A DNA stretch of 64,000 nucleotides, from contig JAUIMM010002323.1 of the NCBI GenBank assembly GCA_031769625.1, positions 62,001 through 126,000 of the forward strand. Direction: 5' to 3'. A program made the position numbers and the translations under genes. Numbering within the stretch: the stretch's first letter is position 1; each line of letters starts with the position of its first letter. This stretch comes from Taudactylus pleione (lineage: Eukaryota; Chordata; Amphibia; Anura; Myobatrachidae). The notes beneath the pieces are model-generated. The model ran no database searches and was not told the origin of the DNA. It was given only the letters and a program-made list of their open reading frames with translations. Below, piece after piece: positions 1 to 9,960 of this stretch.

Positions 1-184
1 AAATGTGATGTGAAATGGTTTTTCTCCCATGTTGCGTTTAAGAGAAAACAGCAAATGCAAGTTTTAGGCCAAAATGCATTGAAAGCAATGGAAATAACAA
101 AAGCGCATACTTTGTGATATCTCCTCTTGTAGCAAACACAGACAGCTCAAAATTTCACTGGATGTGTTGAAGACCAAGACCCAC
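1..184 (+). repeat. Reference monomer, 184 bp
   Basis: The window happens to start at the point used here as monomer position 1 (aaatgtgatg), and the next monomer starts at 185. Landmarks in monomer coordinates: T-run 19-23; CpG sites at 35-36, 60-61 (in the gcacg variants) and 104-105; GGCC at 67-70; a short inverted repeat CATTG/CAATG at 77-81 and 86-90 around aaag; GATATC at 116-121. Most variation between monomers lies at positions 5, 16, 35-36, 54-61, 68-69, 77-78, 86-105, 117, 130-131, 155 and 178-181. The stretches 17-34, 37-52, 106-115, 133-153 and 156-174 change rarely. No CENP-B-box-like or Pol III internal promoter motif was found. Confidence 0.95.
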
Positions 185-736
185 AAATGTGATGTGAAAT
201 GGTTTTTCTCCCATGTTGCGTTTAAGAGAAAACAGCAAATGCACGTTTTAGGCCAAAATGCTTTGAAAGCAATGAAAACAACAAAAGCGCATACTTTGTG
301 ATATCTCCTCTTGTAGCAAACACAGACAGCTCAAAATTGCACTGGATGTGTTGAAGACCAAGACCCACAAATATGATGTGAAATGGTTTTTCTCCCATGT
401 TGCTTTTAAGAGAAAACAGCAAATGCAAGTTTTAGGCCAAAATGCATTGAAAGCAATGGAAATAACAAAAGCGCATACTTTGTGATATCTCCTCTTGTAG
501 CAAACACAGACAGCTCAAAATTTCACTGGATGTGTTGAAGACCAAGACCCACAAATGTGATGTGAAATGGTTTTTCTCCCATGTTGCGTTTAAGAGAAAA
601 CAGCAAATGCACGTTTTAGGCCAAAATGCATTGAAAGCAATGGAAATAACAAAAGCGCATACTTTGTGATATCTCCTCTTGTAGCAAACACAGACAGCTC
701 AAAATTTCACTGGATGTGTTGAAGACCAAGACCCAC

Positions 737-919
737 AAATGTGATGTGAAATGGTTTTTCTCCCATGTTGCGTTTAAGAGAAAACAGCAAATGCACGTTT
801 TAGGCCAAAATGCATTGAAAGCAATGAAAACACAAAAGCGCATACTTTGTGTTATCTCCTCTTGTAGCAAACACAGACAGCTCAAAATTTCACTGGATGT
901 GTTGAAGACCAAGACCCAC
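737..919 (+). repeat. 183-bp monomer subtype (representative)
   Basis: This is the commonest length variant. It carries aatgaaaacacaaaag in place of aatggaaataacaaaag at monomer positions 88-102, a net loss of one base, together with gttatc in place of gatatc at 116-121. Because 183 is divisible by three, one frame stays open across its junction with the next monomer, giving the recurring two-monomer frames of about 106 residues. That is a length effect, not evidence of a gene. The subtype is frequent at 0.7-30.6 kb and 32.9-40.0 kb, recurs at 45.1-54.9 kb, and was not seen at 40.1-45.0 kb or after about 55.1 kb. Confidence 0.9.
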
Positions 920-957
920 AAATGTGATGTGAAATGGTTTTTCTCCCATGTTGCGTT

Positions 958-1655
958 TAAGAGAAAACAGCAAATGCACGTTTTAGGCCAAAATGCTTTG
1001 AAAGCAATGAAAACAACAAAAGTGCATACTTTGTGATATCTACTCTTGTAGCAAACACAGACAGCTCAAAATTTCACTGGATGTGTTGAAGACCAAGACC
1101 CACAAATGTGATGTGAAATGGTTTTTCTCCCATGTTGCGTTTAAGAGAAAACAGCAAATGCTCGTTTTATGCCAAAATGCATTGAAAGCAATGGATACAG
1201 CAAAAGCGCATACTTTGTGATATCTCCTCTTGTAGCAAACACAGACAGCTCAAAATTTCACTGGATGTGTTGAAGACCAAGACCCACAAATGTGATGTGA
1301 AATGGTTTTTCTCCCATGTTGCTTTTAAGAGAAAACAGCAAATGCAAGTTTTAGGCCAAAATGCATTGAAAGCAATGGAAATAACAAAAGTCCATACTTT
1401 GTGATATCTCCTCTTGTAGCAAACACAGACAGCTCAAAATTGCACTGGATGTGTTGAAGACCAAGACCCACAAATATGATGTGAAAAGGTTTTTCTCCCA
1501 TGTTGCGTTTAAGAGAAAACAGCAAATGCACATTTTAGGCCAAAATGCATTGAAAGCAATGAAAACAACAAAAGCGCATACTTTGTGATATCTCCTCTTG
1601 TAGCAAACACAGACAGCTCAAAATTTCACTGGATGTGTTGAAGACCAAGACCCAC
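958..1655 (+). repeat. Four-monomer cassette aagtgc / gctcg / aagtcc / aaaagg
   Basis: Four monomer subtypes occur in fixed order. The first has gctttg and aagtgcatac. The second (1104-1287) has atgctcg, ttatgcc and a ggatac-type segment. The third (1288-1471) has ttgctttt, aagtccatac and aaattgcac. The fourth (1472-1655) has aaatatg and gaaaagg. The same order recurs near 4.64-5.33, 30.80-31.38, 31.72-32.30, 40.17-40.75, 51.20-51.78, 54.14-54.72 and 55.24-55.83 kb. Partial or rearranged versions occur at 15.29-15.50, 35.0-35.4, 37.6-38.0, 42.9-43.3, 57.2-57.7, 60.2-60.6 and 63.0-63.4 kb. It is a useful marker of how blocks were copied around the array. Confidence 0.85.
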
Positions 1656-1839
1656 AAATGTGATGTGAAATGGTTTTTCTCCCATGTTGCGTTTAAGAGA
1701 AAACAGCAAATGCACGTTTTAGGCCAAAATGCTTTGAAAGCAATGGAAACAACAAAAGCGCATACTTTGTGTTATCTCCTCTTGAGGCAAACACAGACAG
1801 CTCAAAATTTCACTGGATGTGTTGAAGACCAAAACCCAC
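1656..1839 (+). repeat. gagg monomer subtype (representative)
   Basis: A 184-bp subtype defined by linked variants: gctttg at the dyad site (76-81), ggaaacaac, gttatc at 116-121, cttgaggc in place of cttgtagc at 126-133, and accaaaaccc at the end of the unit. The following monomer usually has ttgcattt at 33-39. The a117t change and the tag-to-agg change each remove a stop codon in the same frame, so a 70-residue frame runs across the unit and ends in the next one. Other copies lie near 2.6, 5.4, 6.7, 7.6, 8.9, 10.0, 13.9, 15.2, 15.7, 17.0, 18.1, 22.9, 32.5, 43.5, 44.6, 47.9, 52.0, 56.0, 57.9, 60.8, 61.9 and 63.6 kb. Confidence 0.88.
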
Positions 1840-4800
1840 AAATGTGATGTGAAATGGTTTTTCTCCCATGTTGCATTTAAGAGAAAACAGCAAATGCAAG
1901 TTTTAGGCCAAAATGCTTTGAAAGCAATGGAAATAACAAAAGCGCATACTTTGTGATATCTCCTCTTGTAGCAAACACAGACAGCTCAAAATTGCACTGG
2001 ATGTGTTGAAGACCAAGACCCACAAATATGATGTGAAATGGTTTTTCTCCCATGTTGCTTTTAAGAGAAAACAGCAAATGCAAGTTTTAGGCCAAAATGC
2101 ATTGAAAGCAATGGAAATAACAAAAGCGCATACTTTGTGATATCTCCTCTTGTAGCAAACACAGACAGCTCAAAATTTCACTGGATGTGTTGAAGACCAA
2201 GACCCACAAATGTGATGTGAAATGGTTTTTCTCCCATGTTGCGTTTAAGAGAAAACAGCAAATGCACGTTTTAGGCCAAAATGCATTGAAAGCAATGGAA
2301 ATAACAAAAGCGCATACTTTGTGATATCTCCTCTTGTAGCAAACACAGACAGCTCAAAATTTCACTGGATGTGTTGAAGACCAAGACCCACAAATATGAT
2401 GTGAAATGGTTTTTCTCCCATGTTGCGTTTAAGAGAAAACAGCAAATGCACGTTTTAGGCCAAAATGCATTGAAAGCAATGAAAACACAAAAGCGCATAC
2501 TTTGTGTTATCTCCTCTTGTAGCAAACACAGACAGCTCAAAATTTCACTGGATGTGTTGAAGACCAAGACCCACAAATGTGATGTGAAATGGTTTTTCTC
2601 CCATGTTGCGTTTAAGAGAATACAGCAAATGCACATTTTAGGCCAAAATGCTTTGAAAGCAATGGAAACAACAAAAGCGCATACTTTGTGTTATCTCCTC
2701 TTGAGGCAAACACAGACAGCTCAAAATTTCACTGGATGTGTTGAAGACCAAAACCCACAAATGTGATGTGAAATGGTTTTTCTCCCATGTTGCATTTAAG
2801 AGAAAACAGCAAATGCAAGTTTTAGGCCAAAATGCATTGAAAGCAATGGAAATAACAAAAGCGCATACTTTGTGATATCTCCTCTTGTAGCAAACACAGA
2901 CAGCTCAAAATTTCACTGGATGTGTTGAAGACCAAGACCCACAAATGTGATGTGAAATGGTTTTTCTCCCATGTTGCGTTTAAGAGAAAACAGCAAATGC
3001 AAGTTTTAGGCCAAAATGCATTGAAAGCAATGGAAATAACAAAAGCGCATACTTTGTGATATCTCCTCTTGTAGCAAACACAGACAGCTCAAAATTTCAC
3101 TGGATGTGTTGAAGACCAAAACCCACAAATGTGATGTGAAATGGTTTTTCTCCCATGTTGCATTTAAGAGAAAACAGCAAATGCACATTTTAGGCCAAAA
3201 TACATTGAAAGCAATGGAAATAACAAAAGCGCATACTTTGTGATATCTCCTCTTGTAGCAAACACAGACAGCTCAAAATTTCACTGGATGTGTTGAAGAC
3301 CAAGACACACAAATGTGATGTGAAATGGTTTTTCTCCCATGTTGCGTTTAAGAGAAAACAGCAAATGCACGTTTTAGGCCAAAATGCATTGAAAGCAATG
3401 AAAACACAAAAGCGCATACTTTGTGTTATCTCCTCTTGTAGCAAACACAGACAGCTCAAAATTTCACTGGATGTGTTGAAGACCAAGACCCACAAATGTG
3501 ATGTGAAATGGTTTTTCTCCCATGTTGCGTTTAAGAGAAAACAGCAAATGCAAGTTTTAGGCCAAAATGCATTGAAAGCAATGGAAATAACAAAAGCGCA
3601 TACTTTGTGATATCTCCTCTTGTAGCAAACACAGACAGCTCAAAATTTCACTGGATGTGTTGAAGACCAAGACCCACAAATGTGATGTGAAATGGTTTTT
3701 CTCCCATGTTGCGTTTAAGAGAAAACAGCAAATGCACGTTTTAGGCCAAAATGCTTTGAAAGCAATGAAAACAACAAAAGCGCATACTTTGTGATATCTC
3801 CTCTTGTAGCAAACACAGACAGCTCAAAATTGCACTGGATGTGTTGAAGACCAAGACCCACAAATATGATGTGAAATGGTTTTTCTCCCATGTTGCTTTT
3901 AAGAGAAAACAGCAAATGCAAGTTTTAGGCCAAAATGCATTGAAAGCAATGGAAATAACAAAAGCGCATACTTTGTGATATCTCCTCTTGTAGCAAACAC
4001 AGACAGCTCAAAATTTCACTGGATGTGTTGAAGACCAAGACCCACAAATGTGATGTGAAATGGTTTTTCTCCCATGTTGCGTTTAAGAGAAAACAGCAAA
4101 TGCACGTTTTAGGCCAAAATGCATTGAAAGCAATGAAAACACAAAAGCGCATACTTTGTGTTATCTCCTCTTGTAGCAAACACAGACAGCTCAAAATTTC
4201 ACTGGATGTGTTGAAGACCAAGACCCACAAATGTGATGTGAAATGGTTTTTCTCCCATGTTGCGTTTAAGAGAAAACAGCAAATGCACGTTTTAGGCCAA
4301 AATGCATTGAAAGCAATGGAAATAACAAAAGCGCATACTTTGTGATATCTCCTCTTTTAGCAAACACAGACAGCTCAAAATTTCACTGGATGTGTTGAAG
4401 ACCAAGACCCACAAATATGATGTGAAATGGTTTTTCTCCCATGTTGCGTTTAAGAGAAAACAGCAAATGCACGTTTTAGGCCAAAATGCATTGAAAGCAA
4501 TGGAAACACAAAAGCGCATACTTTGTGTTATCTCCTCTTGTAGCAAACACAGACAGCTCAAAATTTCACTGGATGTGTTGAAGACCAAGACCCACAAATG
4601 TGATGTGAAATGGTTTTTCTCCCATGTTGCGTTTAAGAGAAAACAGCAAATGCACGTTTTAGGCCAAAATGCTTTGAAAGCAATGAAAACAACAAAAGTG
4701 CATACTTTGTGATATCTCCTCTTGTAGCAAACACAGACAGCTCAAAATTTCACTGGATGTGTTGAAGACCAAGACCCACAAATGTGATGTGAAATGGTTT

Positions 4801-5552
4801 TTCTCCCATGTTGCGTTTAAGAGAAAACAGCAAATGCTCGTTTTATGCCAAAATGCATTGAAAGCAATGGATACAACAAAAGCGCATACTTTGTGATATC
4901 TCCTCTTGTAGCAAACACAGACAGCTCAAAATTTCACTGGATGTGTTGAAGACCAAGACCCACAAATGTGATGTGAAATGGTTTTTCTCCCATGTTGCTT
5001 TTAAGAGAAAACAGCAAATGCAAGTTTTAGGCCAAAATGCATTGAAAGCAATGGAAATAACAAAAGTCCATACTTTGTGATATCTCCTCTTGTAGCAAAC
5101 ACAGACAGCTCAAAATTGCACTGGATGTGTTGAAGACCAAGACCCACAAATATGATGTGAAAAGGTTTTTCTCCCATGTTGCGTTTAAGAGAAAACAGCA
5201 AATGCACATTTTAGGCCAAAATGCATTGAAAGCAATGAAAACAACAAAAGCGCATACTTTGTGATATCTCCTCTTGTAGCAAACACAGACAGCTCAAAAT
5301 TTCACTGGATGTGTTGAAGACCAAGACCCACAAATGTGATGTGAAATGGTTTTTCTCCCATGTTGCGTTTAAGAGAAAACAGCAAATGCACGTTTTAGGC
5401 CAAAATGCTTTGAAAGCAATGGAAACAACAAAAGCGCATACTTTGTGTTATCTCCTCTTGAGGCAAACACAGACAGCTCAAAATTTCACTGGATGTGTTG
5501 AAGACCAAAACCCACAAATGTGATGTGAAATGGTTTTTCTCCCATGTTGCAT

Positions 5553-8500
5553 TTAAGAGAAAACAGCAAATGCAAGTTTTAGGCCAAAATGCATTGAAAG
5601 CAATGGAAATAACAAAAGCGCATACTTTGTGATATCTCCTCTTGTAGCAAACACAGACAGCTCAAAATTGCACTGGATGTGTTGAAGACCAAGACCCACA
5701 AATATGATGTGAAATGGTTTTTCTCCCATGTTGCTTTTAAGAGAAAACAGCAAATGCAAGTTTTAGGCCAAAATGCATTGAAAGCAATGGAAATAACAAA
5801 AGCGCATACTTTGTGATATCTCCTCTTGTAGCAAACACAGACAGCTCAAAATTGCACTGGATGTGTTGAAGACCAAGACCCACAAATATGATGTGAAATG
5901 GTTTTTCTCCCATGTTGCTTTTAAGAGAAAACAGCAAATGCAAGTTTTAGGCCAAAATGCATTGAAAGCAATGGAAATAACAAAAGCGCATACTTTGTGA
6001 TATCTCCTCTTGTAGCAAACACAGACAGCTCAAAATTTCACTGGATGTGTTGAAGACCAAGACCCACAAATGTGATGTGAAATGGTTTTTCTCCCATGTT
6101 GCGTTTAAGAGAAAACAGCAAATGCACGTTTTAGGCCAAAATGCATTGAAAGCAATGAAAACACAAAAGCGCATACTTTGTGTTATCTCCTCTTGTAGCA
6201 AACACAGACAGCTCAAAATTTCACTGGATGTGTTGAAGACCAAGACCCACAATGTGATGTGAAATGGTTTTTTCTCCCATGTTGCGTTTAAGAGAAACAG
6301 CAAATGCACGTTTTAGGCCAAAATGCATTGAAAGCAATGGAAATAACAAAAGCGCATACTTTGTGATATCTCCTCTTGTAGCAAACACAGACAGCTCAAA
6401 ATTTCACTGGATGTGTTGAAGACCAAGACCCACAAATATGATGTGAAATGGTTTTTCTCCCATGTTGCGTTTAAGAGAAAACAGCAAATGCACGTTTTAG
6501 GCCAAAATGCATTGAAAGCAATGAAAACACAGAAGCGCATACTTTGTGTTATCTCCTCTTGTAGCAAACACAGACAGCTCAAAATTTCACTGGATGTGTT
6601 GAAGACCAAGACCCACAAATGTGATGTGAAATGGTTTTTCTCCCATGTTGCGTTTAAGAGAAAACAGCAAATGCACGTTTTAGGCCAAAATGCTTTGAAA
6701 GCAATGGAAACAACAAAAGCGCATACTTTGTGTTATCTCCTCTTGAGGCAAACACAGACAGCTCAAAATTTCACTGGATGTGTTGAAGACCAAAACCCAC
6801 AAATGTGATGTGAAATGGTTTTTCTCCCATGTTGCATTTAAGAGAAAACAGCAAATGCAAGTTTTAGGCCAAAATGCATTGAAAGCAATGGAAATAACAA
6901 AAGCGCATACTTTGTGATATCTCCTCTTGTAGCAAACACAGACAGCTCAAAATTGCACTGGATGTGTTGAAGACCAAGACCCACAAATATGATGTGAAAT
7001 GGTTTTTCTCCCATGTTGCTTTTAAGAGAAAACAGCAAATGCAAGTTTTAGGCCAAAATGCATTGAAAGCAATGGAAATAACAAAAGCGCATACTTTGTG
7101 ATATCTCCTCTTGTAGCAAACACAGACAGCTCAAAATTTCACTGGATGTGTTGAAGACCAAGACCCACAAATGTGATGTTAAATGGTTTTTCTCCCATGT
7201 TGCGTTTAAGAGAAAACAGCAAATGCACGTTTTAGGCCAAAATGCATTGAAAGCAATGAAAACACAAAAGCGCATACTTTGTGTTATCTCTCTTGTAGCA
7301 AACACAGACAGCTCAAAATTTCACTGGATGTGTTGAAGACCAAGACCCACAAATGTGATGTGAAATGGTTTTTCTCCCATGTTGCGTTTAAGAGAAAACA
7401 GCAAATGCACGTTTTAGGCCAAAATGCATTGAAAGCAATGGAAATAACAAAAGCGCATACTTTGTGATATCTCCTCTTGTAGCAAACACAGACAGCTCAA
7501 AATTTCACTGGATGTGTTGAAGACCAAGACCCACAAATGTGATGTGAAATGGTTTTTTCTCCCATGTTGCGTTTAAGAGAAAACAGCAAATGCACGTTTT
7601 AGGCCAAAATGCTTTGAAAGCATGGAAACAACAAAAGCGCATACTTTGTGTTATCTCCTCTTGAGGCAAACACAGACAGCTCAAAATTTCACTGGATGTG
7701 TTGAAGACCAAAACCCACAAATGTGATGTGAAATGGTTTTTCTCCCATGTTGCATTTAAGAGAAAACAGCAAATGCAAGTTTTAGGCCAAAATGCATTGA
7801 AAGCAATGGAAATAACAAAAGCGCATACTTTGTGATATCTCCTCTTGTAGCAAACACAGACAGCTCAAAATTGCACTGGATGTGTTGAAGACCAAGACCC
7901 ACAAATATGATGTGAAATGGTTTTTCTCCCATGTTGCTTTTAAGAGAAAACAGCAAATGCAAGTTTTAGGCCAAAATGCATTGAAAGCAATGGAAATAAC
8001 AAAAGCGCATACTTTGTGATATCTCCTCTTGTAGCAAACACAGACAGCTCAAAATTGCACTGGATGTGTTGAAGACCAAGACCCACAAATATGATGTGAA
8101 ATGGTTTTTCTCCCATGTTGCTTTTAAGAGAAAACAGCAAATGCAAGTTTTAGGCCAAAATGCATTGAAAGCAATGGAAATAACAAAAGCGCATACTTTG
8201 TGATATCTCCTCTTGTAGCAAACACAGACAGCTCAAAATTTCACTGGATGTGTTGAAGACCAAGACCCACAAATGTGATGTGAAATGGTTTTTCTCCCAT
8301 GTTGCGTTTAAGAGAAAACAGCAAATGCACGTTTTAGGCCAAAATGCATTGAAAGCAATGAAAACACAAAAGCGCATACTTTGTGTTATCTCCTCTTGTA
8401 GCAAACACAGACAGCTCAAAATTTCACTGGATGTGTTGAAGACCAAGACCCACAAATGTGATGTGAAATGGTTTTTCTCCCATGTTGCGTTTAAGAGAAA

Positions 8501-9960
8501 ACAGCAAATGCACGTTTTAGGCCAAAATGCATTGAAAGCAATGGAAATAACAAAAGCGCATACTTTGTGATATCTCCTCTTGTAGCAAACACAGACAGCT
8601 CAAAATTTCACTGGATGTGTTGAAGACCAAGACCCACAAATATGATGTGAAATGGTTTTTCTCCCATGTTGCGTTTAAGAGAAAACAGCAAATGCACGTT
8701 TTAGGCCAAAATGCATTGAAAGCAATGAAAACACAGAAGCGCATACTTTGTGTTATCTCCTCTTGTAGCAAACACAGACAGCTCAAAATTTCACTGGATG
8801 TGTTGAAGACCAAGACCCACAAATGTGATGTGAAATGGTTTTTCTCCCATGTTGCGTTTAAGAGAAAACAGCAAATGCACGTTTTAGGCCAAAATGCTTT
8901 GAAAGCAATGGAAACAACAAAAGCGCATACTTTGTGTTATCTCCTCTTGAGGCAAACACAGACAGCTCAAATTTCACTGGATGTGTTGAAGACCAAAACC
9001 CACAAATGTGATGTGAAATGGTTTTTCTCCCATGTTGCATTTAAGAGAAAACAGCAAATGCAAGTTTTAGGCCAAAATGCATTGAAAGCAATGGAAATAA
9101 CAAAAGCGCATACTTTGTGATATCTCCTCTTGTAGCAAACACAGACAGCTCAAAATTGCACTGGATGTGTTGAAGACCAAGACCCACAAATATGATGTGA
9201 AATGGTTTTTCTCCCATGTTGCTTTTAAGAGAAAACAGCAAATGCAAGTTTTAGGCCAAAATGCATTGAAAGCAATGGAAATAACAAAAGCGCATACTTT
9301 GTGATATCTCCTCTTGTAGCAAACACAGACAGCTCAAAATTTCACTGGATGTGTTGAAGACCAAGACCCACAAATGTGATGTTAAATGGTTTTTCTCCCA
9401 TGTTGCGTTTAAGAGAAAACAGCAAATGCACGTTTTAGGCCAAAATGCATTGAAAGCAATGAAAACACAAAAGCGCATACTTTGTGTTATCTCCTCTTGT
9501 AGCAAACACAGACAGCTCAAAATTTCACTGGATGTGTTGAAGACCAAGACCCACAAATGTGATGTGAAATGGTTTTTCTCCCATGTTGCGTTTAAGAGAA
9601 AACAGCAAATGCACGTTTTAGGCCAAAATGCATTGAAAGCAATGGAAATAACAAAAGCGCATACTTTGTGATATCTCCTCTTGTAGCAAACACAGACAGC
9701 TCAAAATTTCACTGGATGTGTTGAAGACCAAGACCCACAAATATGATGTGAAATGGTTTTTCTCCCATGTTGCGTTTAAGAGAAAACAGCAAATGCACAT
9801 TTTAGGCCAAAATGCATTGAAAGCAATGAAAACACAAAAGCGCATACTTTGTGTTATCTCCTCTTGTAGCAAACACAGACAGCTCAAAATTTCACTGGAT
9901 GTGTTGAAGACCAAGACCCACAAATGTGATGTGAAATGGTTTTTCTCCCATGTTGCGTTT
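5553..9960. repeat. 12-mer HOR, 2,203 bp, two copies
   Basis: Markers recur at an offset of 2,203 bp: 5,553 to 7,756, 5,737 to 7,940, 5,947 to 8,150, 6,838 to 9,041 and 7,048 to 9,251. Monomer order is two consecutive aaattgcac monomers, a 183-bp monomer, an aaatatg 183-bp monomer, a gagg monomer, another aaattgcac monomer, then a 183-bp monomer that has gttaaatgg. The second copy continues with an aaatatg 183-bp dimer before the next gagg monomer; the first copy lacks it, so it is two monomers shorter there. Copy one also holds several one-base indels (near 6,250, 6,268, 6,293, 7,290, 7,553 and 7,621). Confidence 0.8.

Larger units (their letters stand above)
1..5552. repeat. HOR domain with a 3,676-bp (20-mer) register
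   Basis: The stretch from about 616 to 2,160 matches about 4,292 to 5,836 at a constant offset of 3,676 bp. Shared markers include the aagtgc monomer (1,020 and 4,696), the gctcg/ttatgcc monomer, the aagtcc monomer (1,389 and 5,065) and the aaaagg monomer. The part around 222-428 matches 3,715-3,921 at offset 3,493, so one copy has an extra monomer between its markers. From about 2,370 to 4,600 the order matches 9.72-11.9 kb at offset 7,347. The domain is therefore a mosaic of older blocks. Private changes include a T in agaatacagc near 2,611. Confidence 0.8.

Noticed and set aside
1..184. CENP-B box or similar motif
   Set aside because: No stretch of the monomer matches the conserved TTCG / CGGG core positions of that box. 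The CpG-containing segments ttgcgttt and gcacgtttt do not fit.
1340..1460. Kinship with the Arabidopsis 178-bp centromere repeat because of aaagtccata
   Set aside because: The ten-base match is to a remembered sequence, occurs only in one monomer subtype and is not supported by the rest of the unit. A database search is needed; chance is likely.
8617..9120. Longest open frame, 167 codons on the + strand
   Set aside because: It is three satellite monomers read through. It exists only because 183-bp monomers keep frame and because of a one-base deletion near 8,970, itself probably a sequencing error. The peptide is internally repeated and resembles no known family.
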